DNA of 12,733 bases, from the NCBI GenBank assembly GCA_937903315.1, contig CALCZO010000003.1:1-12733 (forward strand), written 5' to 3'. The stretch comes from an uncultured Alphaproteobacteria bacterium. GTDB taxonomy: Bacteria > Pseudomonadota > Alphaproteobacteria > Rhizobiales > Beijerinckiaceae. Below, piece after piece: positions 1 to 6,526 of this stretch. The position numbers and the translations under genes were made by a program. A model generated the notes under the pieces. That model did not search any database. It was not told where the DNA came from and saw only the letters and a program-made list of their open reading frames with translations. Positions within the stretch are counted from its first letter, which is position 1. Each line of letters starts with the position of its first letter.

Positions 1-291
1 GTCGACAACGGCATGTATGGCACCATCCGGATGCATCAGGAGCGCAATTATCCGGGGCGGGTCTCGGGCACGCACCTGAAAAACCCGGATTTCGCCGCCT
101 ATGCCCGCGCGTTCGGCGGCCATGGCGAGACGGTGCGGACCACCGAGGACTTTGCCCCGGCCTTCGAGCGGGCGAAAGCCTCGGGCAAGCCGGCGATCCT
201 GCATCTGTTCCTCGATCCCGAGGCGATCACCACCACCAGCACCCTGACCGGCATCCGCAATGCCGCGCTGAAGGCCAGAGCCGGCGGCTGA
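1..291 (+). CDS. Thiamine diphosphate-dependent enzyme, acetolactate synthase-like (3' end only)
   Basis: Only the last 96 codons are present; the gene starts before the window and is read in frame from base 1 to the TGA at 289-291. The visible part begins at DNGMYGTIRMHQER and continues with YPGRVSGT and NPDFAAYARAFGG. This is the end of the ThDP-binding C-terminal domain (the residues closing the GDG...NN motif) of the family annotated as thiamine pyrophosphate-binding protein or acetolactate synthase-like. The family usually shows NN where this protein has DN. The closing residues fit the usual C-terminal helix and strand (KPAILHLFLDPEA). These enzymes decarboxylate or ligate 2-oxoacids in the cytoplasm; the substrate cannot be told from this piece, and the pyrophosphate- and FAD-type domains lie outside. 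A 115-base gap separates it from the PBP gene, so co-transcription is uncertain. Confidence 0.85.
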   Translation, partial: VDNGMYGTIRMHQERNYPGRVSGTHLKNPDFAAYARAFGGHGETVRTTEDFAPAFERAKASGKPAILHLFLDPEAITTTSTLTGIRNAALKARAGG

Positions 292-349
292 ACCCCGCCG
301 CGCGCCTTGCTTCGGCCATCCTCCGCAACCATGGCCTAACGCTAACGCA

Positions 350-359
350 GCCTTAAGGC
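350..359. repeat. Perfect 10-base palindrome upstream of the PBP1A gene
   Basis: GCCTTAAGGC reads the same on both strands and lies 47 bases before the PBP start codon. Just before it is a short tandem (CTAACGCTAACG, 337-348). This could be an operator or part of a promoter in the 115-base spacer (292-406), but a palindrome of this length is not rare and I recognise no known regulator site. No factor-independent terminator for the upstream gene is evident in the spacer. Confidence 0.25.
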
Positions 360-406
360 GATGCCGCTACGGTGTCTCCCGGAGTGGGCATGCGGCGGGT
401 TGTGTA

Positions 407-2872
407 ATGGCCGATTGGGATGATGACGGGGACCGGAAACGGCGGCGGCGCGAGCCGACCTTCGAAGGTGATGCGCGTGCCCGCCGGGCTGCGACCGATC
501 ATGATGTCGATCTCGATCCTGATGACGACTGGGATGACCGTCCATCCCGGCCGTCCCGTCGCGCTGCGGCATCCCGTTACGACGAACAGCCGGAGCCCCG
601 CATGAGCCGCCGCAGGGACGATGACGAGGACGAGGCCTATGCCCCGCCACAGCGCCGGCAGAAGGCCGCGCGCGGCCGTTCCGGTCCGGCCGGAAAATCC
701 GGTCGCCGCCGCGGATTTTTTGGTACGATGGTCTACTGGGCAGCGGTCGCCTCGGTCTGGTGCGCCATCGGACTGGCCGGGCTGATCGGCTATTACGCGC
801 TCAAGCTGCCGCCGATCGACCAGCTTTCGGTGCCCAAGCGGCCGCCGAACATCGCGATTCTGGCCGCCGACGGGACACTGATGGCCAATCGCGGCGAAAC
901 CGGTGGCCGCAACATCGCGATCCGGGAGTTGCCGCCCTATGTCTCGAAGGCCTTCGTCGCCATCGAGGACAAGCGCTTCAACGACCATTTCGGCGTCGAT
1001 GTCTTCGGCCTCGGCCGCGCGATCCATCGCAACCTTGTGTCGGGCAAGGTCGAGCAGGGCGGGTCGACCCTGACCCAGCAACTGGCCAAGAACATCTTCC
1101 TGACCCAGGAGCGCTCGATCTCGCGCAAGGCGCAGGAGCTGATTCTCGCCCTGTGGCTGGAGCGGACCTATTCCAAGGAGCAGATCCTCGAACTCTACCT
1201 CAACCGGGTCTATTTCGGCTCGGGGGCCTACGGCATCGAGGCGGCGGCCCAGCGCTACTATGCAAAGTCCGCGCGTCAGCTGTCGCTCGGCGAGGCGGCG
1301 ACGCTGGCCGGTCTGATGAAATCGCCCTCGCGTCTTGCGCCCAACCGCAATCCGGCCGGCGCGCAGGAGCGCGCCCAGACCGTGCTCAAGGAAATGCTCG
1401 ATCAGGGCATGATCGGCGAGGCGCAGTACAAGACCGCGCTCGCCAGCCCGCCGGAGACGCGCCGCAACGCCCGCGCCGGTTCGGTCAATTATGCCGCCGA
1501 CTGGGTGATGGATCTGATCGATGACTATGTCGGCGCCATCGATACCGATGTCCAGGTGACGACAACGTTCCTGATGCCGGTGCAGAACGCTGCGGAGCGG
1601 GCGCTCGGCGCGGTGCTCGATCAGGCGGGCGACGCCAAGAACGTCGATCAGGGCGCGCTCGTCGCCATGGCGCCGGACGGCGCGGTGCGTGCGCTGGTCG
1701 GTGGCCGAAACTACACCGAGAGCCAGTTCAACCGCGCGGTCCTCGCCCGTCGCCAGCCCGGTTCGGCGTTCAAGCCGTTCGTCTATCTCGCCGCGCTCGA
1801 ACACGGCATGACACCCGAGACCGTGCGCGAGGATGCGCCGGTCAACATCAAGGGCTGGCAGCCGGCCAACTATACCCGCGATTACTTCGGCCCGGTTTCG
1901 CTGACCCGCGCCCTGTCGATGTCGCTCAACACGGTGGCGGTCAAGCTCGGACAGGAGGTTGGCATCAAGAATGTCATCCGCACCGCCCAGAAGCTCGGCA
2001 TCAATGCGCCGCTGGCCAACAATGCTTCGCTGGCGCTTGGCACGTCCGAGGTCTCGCCGCTTGAACTGACGGCGGCCTATGCCGCTTTCGCCAACGGCGG
2101 CGTCAGCGCCACGCCCTATGTCATCCGCCGCATCCGCACGGTCGAGGGCAAGGTGATCTACGAGCGCAAGGAGCACAGCCGCAGCCGCGTGATCGATGCG
2201 GGGACATTGGCCCAGATCAACGGCATGATGCGCGAGACGCTGATTTCGGGGACGGCCAAGAAGGCCGAATTGCCCGGCTGGGTTGCCGCCGGCAAGACCG
2301 GGACGACGCAGGACCACAAGGACGCGTGGTTTGTCGGCTACACCGGCGCGCTGGTCGCCACGGTCTGGCTCGGCAACGACGACGGCGATCCGATGAAGAA
2401 GGTGACCGGTTCGGGCCTGCCTGTCGACGTCTGGAGCCGGTTCATGAAGCAGGCGCTGGCCGGCGTGCCGGCCCAGCCGCTGCCCGGTCTGGCCGGTGCG
2501 CGCGCTGCCGAGGCCGAGCCCGATCGGGGCGGTGTCCATGGGTATGACCATCCGGCCTACAGGCCAGACGAGAGCCGGTCGGGCGACGTCGTCCGCCCGC
2601 CGCTCAATCTGACCGAGGCCCAGCCGCTGCCGCCCCTGCCGCGCGCGCGGCCGGGAACCGCGCCGCCGGCGGAGATCCCGGTGCGCCGCGCCGTTGCCCA
2701 GCCTCTGCCGCCGCTGCCCAAGGCACCCAAGCCGGCGGCGACAGCCAAGGAGCAGCGCCTCGTCCCGCCGCGCAATGTCGGAACGACCGGATCGATCCGT
2801 CGGCCTGAGGCACCGCCCGCCGGACCGAGCGCCAGCGATCGCCAGAAGCTGAACCGCCTGTTGGGCGGCTGA
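407..2872 (+). CDS. mrcA: Penicillin-binding protein 1A, bifunctional transglycosylase/transpeptidase
   Basis: An 821-residue class A PBP that polymerises lipid II into glycan strands and cross-links the peptides on the periplasmic face of the inner membrane. Residues 1-102 form a cytoplasmic tail very rich in Asp and Arg. One membrane anchor follows at about 106-131. The GT51 transglycosylase domain (about 150-330) has the catalytic Glu187 in EDKRF and the GGSTLTQQ motif at 218-225. The transpeptidase domain (about 420-690) keeps all three active-site motifs: S453-AF-K456, SLN at 506-508 and KTG at 630-632. The C-terminal 130 residues are Pro-rich, with two copies of QPLPPLP (739-745 and 765-771). 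Length and motif order are normal for the family, and all catalytic residues are present. The ATG at 407 has no strong Shine-Dalgarno sequence, but the next in-frame ATG (codon 66, base 602) would remove most of the tail. The gene stops 8 bases from the convergent exporter gene. Confidence 0.96.
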   Translation: MADWDDDGDRKRRRREPTFEGDARARRAATDHDVDLDPDDDWDDRPSRPSRRAAASRYDEQPEPRMSRRRDDDEDEAYAPPQRRQKAARGRSGPAGKSGRRRGFFGTMVYWAAVASVWCAIGLAGLIGYYALKLPPIDQLSVPKRPPNIAILAADGTLMANRGETGGRNIAIRELPPYVSKAFVAIEDKRFNDHFGVDVFGLGRAIHRNLVSGKVEQGGSTLTQQLAKNIFLTQERSISRKAQELILALWLERTYSKEQILELYLNRVYFGSGAYGIEAAAQRYYAKSARQLSLGEAATLAGLMKSPSRLAPNRNPAGAQERAQTVLKEMLDQGMIGEAQYKTALASPPETRRNARAGSVNYAADWVMDLIDDYVGAIDTDVQVTTTFLMPVQNAAERALGAVLDQAGDAKNVDQGALVAMAPDGAVRALVGGRNYTESQFNRAVLARRQPGSAFKPFVYLAALEHGMTPETVREDAPVNIKGWQPANYTRDYFGPVSLTRALSMSLNTVAVKLGQEVGIKNVIRTAQKLGINAPLANNASLALGTSEVSPLELTAAYAAFANGGVSATPYVIRRIRTVEGKVIYERKEHSRSRVIDAGTLAQINGMMRETLISGTAKKAELPGWVAAGKTGTTQDHKDAWFVGYTGALVATVWLGNDDGDPMKKVTGSGLPVDVWSRFMKQALAGVPAQPLPGLAGARAAEAEPDRGGVHGYDHPAYRPDESRSGDVVRPPLNLTEAQPLPPLPRARPGTAPPAEIPVRRAVAQPLPPLPKAPKPAATAKEQRLVPPRNVGTTGSIRRPEAPPAGPSASDRQKLNRLLGG

Positions 2873-2880
2873 GCCGGCGG

Positions 2881-4071
2881 TCAGCTCCGTCCGATCCGCG
2901 TGACAAGCACGACAGCGATCATGCCTGCTGCGCACAGCACCAGCATGCCCGGAAGGGCCAGCATGCTGGCATCCAGCAGCAGGCCGACCACCGTGCCGGC
3001 AAGGGCGGCCAGCGTCATCTGGATCACCGAAAACAGCGACGAGGCGGCGCCCGCCCGTTCCTTGAACGGCATCATCGCCGCCGCGTTCGACATCGGCTGG
3101 ATCAGCCCGAGCGTGCCCTGATAGACCGCCATCGGCAGGATGACGCCAAGCCCGCCGCCGAACCCGGTTGCCATCGACGCCAGCATGACCAGCGCCGCCG
3201 GCAACGCAATCAGCACACCGGTCCGCACGATCCTGTCGCCGCCCCAGCTCATCGCCTTGCGCCGGGCGACGGTGACGCCGGAAAAATAGCCGAGCACCAC
3301 GACGGCAAAGCCCGCGGCGAACAGTGTGCCATCCCAGCCGTAATGCCCTTGCAGGACGAACGAGCCGGACGACAGGAACCCCATGAACCCGGCAAAACTC
3401 AGCCCTCCGAGCAGCGTGTTGACGCGGAACGTGCGGTCTCGGAACACGATCCTGAAATCGCCGAGCATGGCTTTCAGCGAAAACGGATCGGTCAGCGGCT
3501 GCTTGAGGGTTTCCGGCATCTTCCACAGCACCAGCCCCGCTAGCAGCGGCCCGAACAGGGCGAGGCACACGAACACCGCCCGCCAGCCAAACAGAATGCC
3601 GACGCCGGCCCCGAGGATCGGTGCCAGGGCCGGCACCAGCGCCATCAATGACCCCATCCGCGCCAGTTCCCGTCCTGCGCGCGGCCCATCATAGAGATCG
3701 CGCACGGCGGCCCGCGCCAGCACGATCGATCCTGCCCCGCCGAACGACTGGACGATGCGCGCCCCGATCAGCACCTCGATGGTCGGCGCGAAGGTGCAGG
3801 CAATCGAGCCGATCGTGAACAGAGCCATCCCGACCAGCATGATCGGACGGCGGCCGCGCCGGTCCGACAGCGGGCCATAGAACAGTTGCGCCAGCGCATA
3901 GCCGGCGAGATAGCCCGAAAGGGTTGCCTGCGTCTGGGCGGTTGTGGCGCCGAGTCCGGCCCTGATCTCGGGCAACACCGGCAGATACATGTCGGTCGCG
4001 ATCGGGCCGATCGAGACGAGCAGCGCCATCAGCGCCGTCAGGGCAAGGGTATCGGGCTGGAAGCGGGGCAC
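2881..4071 (-). CDS. Bcr/CflA-type multidrug exporter, MFS DHA1 family
   Basis: A 396-residue proton-driven inner-membrane exporter with about 12 hydrophobic segments. TDMYLPVLPE (26-35) at the end of TM1 is the Bcr/CflA signature. MFS motif A, GPLSDRRGRRP, spans 66-76. RIVQSF at 105-110 is the motif B region, and AAVRDLYDG (121-129) also matches Bcr. The length equals that of typical Bcr. Known substrates in the family include bicyclomycin, chloramphenicol-type drugs and sulfonamides; the substrate here is unknown. The start is GTG (4069-4071) with no clear Shine-Dalgarno sequence. It is preferred because the next ATG, at codon 15, falls inside TM1. It lies 30 bases downstream of the metallopeptidase gene on the same strand, so it is probably the last gene of that transcript. 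It converges on the PBP1A gene with an 8-base gap and no obvious terminator. Confidence 0.92.
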   Translation of the reverse strand: MPRFQPDTLALTALMALLVSIGPIATDMYLPVLPEIRAGLGATTAQTQATLSGYLAGYALAQLFYGPLSDRRGRRPIMLVGMALFTIGSIACTFAPTIEVLIGARIVQSFGGAGSIVLARAAVRDLYDGPRAGRELARMGSLMALVPALAPILGAGVGILFGWRAVFVCLALFGPLLAGLVLWKMPETLKQPLTDPFSLKAMLGDFRIVFRDRTFRVNTLLGGLSFAGFMGFLSSGSFVLQGHYGWDGTLFAAGFAVVVLGYFSGVTVARRKAMSWGGDRIVRTGVLIALPAALVMLASMATGFGGGLGVILPMAVYQGTLGLIQPMSNAAAMMPFKERAGAASSLFSVIQMTLAALAGTVVGLLLDASMLALPGMLVLCAAGMIAVVLVTRIGRS

Positions 4072-4101
4072 GGGGCAAACCGTTGAACGAGGAGAGGCGG
4101 A

Positions 4102-4893
4102 TCAGGGCCGGGCGCGCTGGCCGGGAGGCGGGCCATAGCGATGCAGTCCTGCGCCATGCCGTGTCAACCAGTGTTCGGCCTCCTGCCAGCGCGGAAAGGC
4201 GTCGGCCACGGCGGCCCAGTAGCGATGCGAATGGTTCATCTCGCGCCGGTGTGCCACCTCGTGGGCCGCGAGATAGTCGAGCACCAGCGGCGGCGCCAGG
4301 ACCAGCCGCCACGAAAACGACAGTGTGCCGCGCGCGGAACACGATCCCCACCGGCTGCGGGTATCCTTGATGCTGATCCGTCCGACGGTCACACCGAGTG
4401 CCGCCGCGTGCCGCGCAACGGCGATGCGAAGATCGGCTTCAGCCTGTGTCTTCAACGCATCGACCAGACGCCGGGCCAGATGATCGGCCGGCGCGGTGAT
4501 CTCGATCGCGTTCATGCCGCCGGGCTGGTCCGGCGGCAGGATGCGGAGCCGGCCGCGCGTGCCCTCGCGGTGGACGATGCGGTGATCGACCCCGCGCAGG
4601 GGAATGATCGCTCCATCGACGAAATCCACCCGGTCCGGCATCCGCCGCACCCGCTCGGCCAGCCAGCCGCCATGCCGGTCGAGAAAATCCTTGGCCAGCG
4701 CCATCGACGTGCGCGAGGGCAGCGTGAGCACCGGTTCACCGGTATCGCTTCGCACTTTCAGGATCAGCCGCCGCGCGGCACGGCTGCGCCGCACGGTCAC
4801 GCGGAAGGTCTGGTCACGATGGACCACATCCACCACCGCGGGCGCGGGGGCCGGGCGACGGGGCCGGATGAAGGCAGGAGGCCATGCGAACAT
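4102..4893 (-). CDS. YgjP-like (DUF45) zinc metallopeptidase, M48-type annotation
   Basis: A predicted soluble, cytoplasmic zinc metallopeptidase of 263 residues. The C-terminal half carries the family hallmark: SRWGSCS, then a hydrophobic run (LVLAPPLVLDYLAA), then HEVAH (211-215) followed by REMNHS, whose His221 is the likely third zinc ligand. Glu212 is the expected catalytic base. It ends with HRYWAAVADAFPRW, also typical of YgjP. The N-terminal half is an Arg-rich beta region with no recognisable second domain. There is no signal peptide or membrane segment. The natural substrate of the family is poorly known. ATG at 4893 is chosen; a GTG three codons upstream (4902) is also possible, and neither has a good ribosome-binding site. 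The gene sits between phaZ (about 50 bases upstream) and the exporter (30 bases downstream), all on one strand, which suggests one transcript without implying a shared function. Confidence 0.9.
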   Translation of the reverse strand: MFAWPPAFIRPRRPAPAPAVVDVVHRDQTFRVTVRRSRAARRLILKVRSDTGEPVLTLPSRTSMALAKDFLDRHGGWLAERVRRMPDRVDFVDGAIIPLRGVDHRIVHREGTRGRLRILPPDQPGGMNAIEITAPADHLARRLVDALKTQAEADLRIAVARHAAALGVTVGRISIKDTRSRWGSCSARGTLSFSWRLVLAPPLVLDYLAAHEVAHRREMNHSHRYWAAVADAFPRWQEAEHWLTRHGAGLHRYGPPPGQRARP

Positions 4894-4944
4894 GGCCGCC
4901 ACACTAGGAGATTCGGCGTGGCACTGCCATGCCGGCGCGTCGGT

Positions 4945-6264
4945 TCAGGTCCGTTTGGCCGTGGCGGCCTTGCGGCTTCGCGCTTCAGACAGGGCCACCG
5001 GCTTTGCCGCGCCGGGCCGTTCGAACGATTGTTCCATCTCGGCCATGAACCGGTTCATCGCCGGCACGATGTGACGCGAGAAGCGCGAACCATTGAACAC
5101 GCCATAGTGCCCGACCTTTTCCTGCAGGTGGTAGAGCTGGCGGTGCTTGGGGATGTTGACGCACAGATCATGCGTTGCCTTGGTCTGGCCGACGCCGGAG
5201 ATGTCGTCCTTCTCCCCTTCGACGGTCATCAGCGCCGTGCGGCGTATGGCGGTCGGATCGACCGGCTTGCCGCGATGGGTCATCTCGCCCTTGGGGAGGG
5301 CATGGCGGACGAACACGGTGTCGACGGTCTGGAGATAGAACTCCGCCGTCAGGTCGCAGACGGCCATGTACTCATCGTAGAAGTCGCGATGCTTGTCGGC
5401 GCTGTCGCCGTCGCCCTCGACCAGATGCTTGAACATCTCGGCATGGGCCTCGACGTGCCGGTCGAAGTTCATCGCCATGAACCCGGACAGTTGCAGGAAG
5501 CCCGGATAGACCTCGCGCATGAAGCCCGGATTGGGGAACGGCACGCGCATGATGCAATGACGGCGGAACCAGTCGGTCCCGCGCTTTTCGGCGACCTTGT
5601 TGACCTCGGTCGGCGACTTGCGCGTGTCAATCGGCCCGCCCATCAGCGTCATCGAGCACGGCACGTGCGGATCGTTCTCCGCCTCCATCCGCGCCACGGC
5701 AGCGAGCACCGGAACCGACGGCTGGCAGACCGCGATGACGTGCACATCCGGCCCCAGATGGCGCAGGATATCCATCAGGTAGTCGATGTAGTCGTCGAGA
5801 TCGAACCGCCCGGCCGACATCGGCACCATGCGCGCGTCCTGCCAGTCGGTGATGTAGACCTGATGGCTGGGCAGGAATGCCTCCACCGTGCCGCGCAGCA
5901 GCGTCGCATAGTGGCCGGACATCGGCGCCACGATCAGCAGCTTCGATTGCTTGATCCCCGCCGGGTGCGGGCCGCGCACGAAGCGCAGCAGCCGGCAGAA
6001 CGGCTTTTCCCACACCACGCTTTCGGTGACCGGAACCTCTTCGCCCTCGATCATCGTCGCGTGCAGCCCGAAGACCGGCTTGCCGTAGCGGCGCGTCACC
6101 CGCTCGTAAAGTTCGCAGGCCGCCGCCATGTTGCGGCCGAAAGAAGTCTGCGCCAGCGGATTGAGCGGATTGCGATAGAACAGGCCGACCGAATCCACGA
6201 AGGCGCGCGACGGCGAAACGATCGAATGCGCAGCCTCGTAGAAAAAGTACATGTTGTGGTTCAT
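4945..6264 (-). CDS. phaZ: Intracellular polyhydroxybutyrate depolymerase
   Basis: A 439-residue alpha/beta hydrolase that degrades native PHB granules inside the cell. The N-terminus (MYFFYEAAHSIVSP) and the SFGRN, YGKPVFGL and ESVVWEKPFCRLLRF stretches are typical of the PhaZ family. The nucleophile is Cys180 in AVCQPSVPVL, a lipase-box variant with Cys in place of Ser. The acid is Asp353 or Asp354 in VEGEKDDISG and the base is His386 in VGHYGVFNG. This matches the Cys-Asp-His triad known for the Ralstonia eutropha enzyme in both order and approximate positions. The C-terminal tail of about 30 residues is basic and poorly conserved. ATG at 6264 has a good ribosome-binding site (GAGAGG, about 7 bases upstream). 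There is no signal peptide, as expected for an intracellular enzyme. The gene is divergent from regB and leads the three-gene run phaZ, metallopeptidase, exporter. No phaC, phasin or phaR gene is in the window. Confidence 0.95.
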   Translation of the reverse strand: MNHNMYFFYEAAHSIVSPSRAFVDSVGLFYRNPLNPLAQTSFGRNMAAACELYERVTRRYGKPVFGLHATMIEGEEVPVTESVVWEKPFCRLLRFVRGPHPAGIKQSKLLIVAPMSGHYATLLRGTVEAFLPSHQVYITDWQDARMVPMSAGRFDLDDYIDYLMDILRHLGPDVHVIAVCQPSVPVLAAVARMEAENDPHVPCSMTLMGGPIDTRKSPTEVNKVAEKRGTDWFRRHCIMRVPFPNPGFMREVYPGFLQLSGFMAMNFDRHVEAHAEMFKHLVEGDGDSADKHRDFYDEYMAVCDLTAEFYLQTVDTVFVRHALPKGEMTHRGKPVDPTAIRRTALMTVEGEKDDISGVGQTKATHDLCVNIPKHRQLYHLQEKVGHYGVFNGSRFSRHIVPAMNRFMAEMEQSFERPGAAKPVALSEARSRKAATAKRT

Positions 6265-6490
6265 CTGGATGCCTCTCGGTAACCTGTCGACGCAAGAAAA
6301 ACTGCAACCTCGCGCAAGGCTGCAAGTCAGCGGGATGAAACCCTCTGCCGTCTCGGACAGACGTTATCCATCCAACCATTGCTGCATTGCGTTATAAATA
6401 CAACGTTCGTCGTGCCGGAAGGGAAAAATATCGTTGAACCCTTGATGTCAGGGTGATCTAGGACCTGCGTGTTGATCCGGCGCAGCCTTC
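6265..6490. promoter_or_regulatory. Divergent phaZ/regB regulatory region
   Basis: About 226 bases lie between the phaZ start and the first possible regB start, with no gene seen inside. The centre (about 6378-6440) is markedly more AT-rich than its surroundings and holds GTTATAAATA at 6391-6400. Read on the minus strand, TATAAC could be the -10 element of phaZ, but I see no convincing -35. For regB, TTGAAC at 6434-6439 is a possible -35 with only a poor -10 seventeen bases later. An inverted repeat, ACCCT (6438-6442) and AGGGT (6450-6454) with a 7-base loop, overlaps that element and could be an operator. Promoter positions are guesses; the regulatory role of the region follows from its divergent layout. 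Confidence 0.5.
6378..6391. promoter_or_regulatory. TGC-rich site, possible PhaR-type operator before phaZ
   Basis: ATTGCTGCATTGCG lies about 115 bases upstream of the phaZ start and beside its possible -10 element. PhaR, the PHB-responsive repressor of alpha- and betaproteobacteria, is known to bind TGC-rich, partly palindromic sites near phasin and pha genes. This stretch has that flavour (TTGC, TGCA, TTGC on both strands) but is not an exact copy of a published consensus that I can confirm. A second TGC-rich patch (CTGCAACC... CTGCAAG, about 6302-6327) lies closer to phaZ. The call is an inference from motif style and gene context. Confidence 0.25.
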
Positions 6491-6515
6491 ATGCGCCGCC
6501 CTGTGGAAAACGCCC

Positions 6516-6520
6516 GGAGA
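6516..6520 (+). promoter_or_regulatory. Ribosome-binding site that decides the regB start
   Basis: GGAGA ends 6 bases before GTG at 6527, an ideal distance. The upstream ATG at 6491 has no comparable site. This favours GTG 6527 as the real start of the kinase, shortening it by 12 codons. Confidence 0.55.
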
Positions 6521-6526
6521 GTCGTC

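Noticed and set aside
353..3568. A 1071-codon open frame on the minus strand
   Set aside because: It lies antisense to the PBP1A gene and runs into the exporter in another frame. Its translation is low-complexity Arg/Ala/Gly/Asp sequence with no family motif, as expected when a high-GC gene is read on the opposite strand, while the plus-strand PBP1A has every catalytic motif.
3689..4351. A 220-codon minus-strand frame overlapping the exporter and metallopeptidase genes
   Set aside because: It is a frame-shifted copy of the same strand covering the junction of two well-supported genes, with no motif of its own.
4141..6282. A 713-codon open frame on the plus strand
   Set aside because: It is antisense to both the metallopeptidase and phaZ genes, which have clear catalytic motifs. 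Its product is His/Arg-rich with no recognisable domain.
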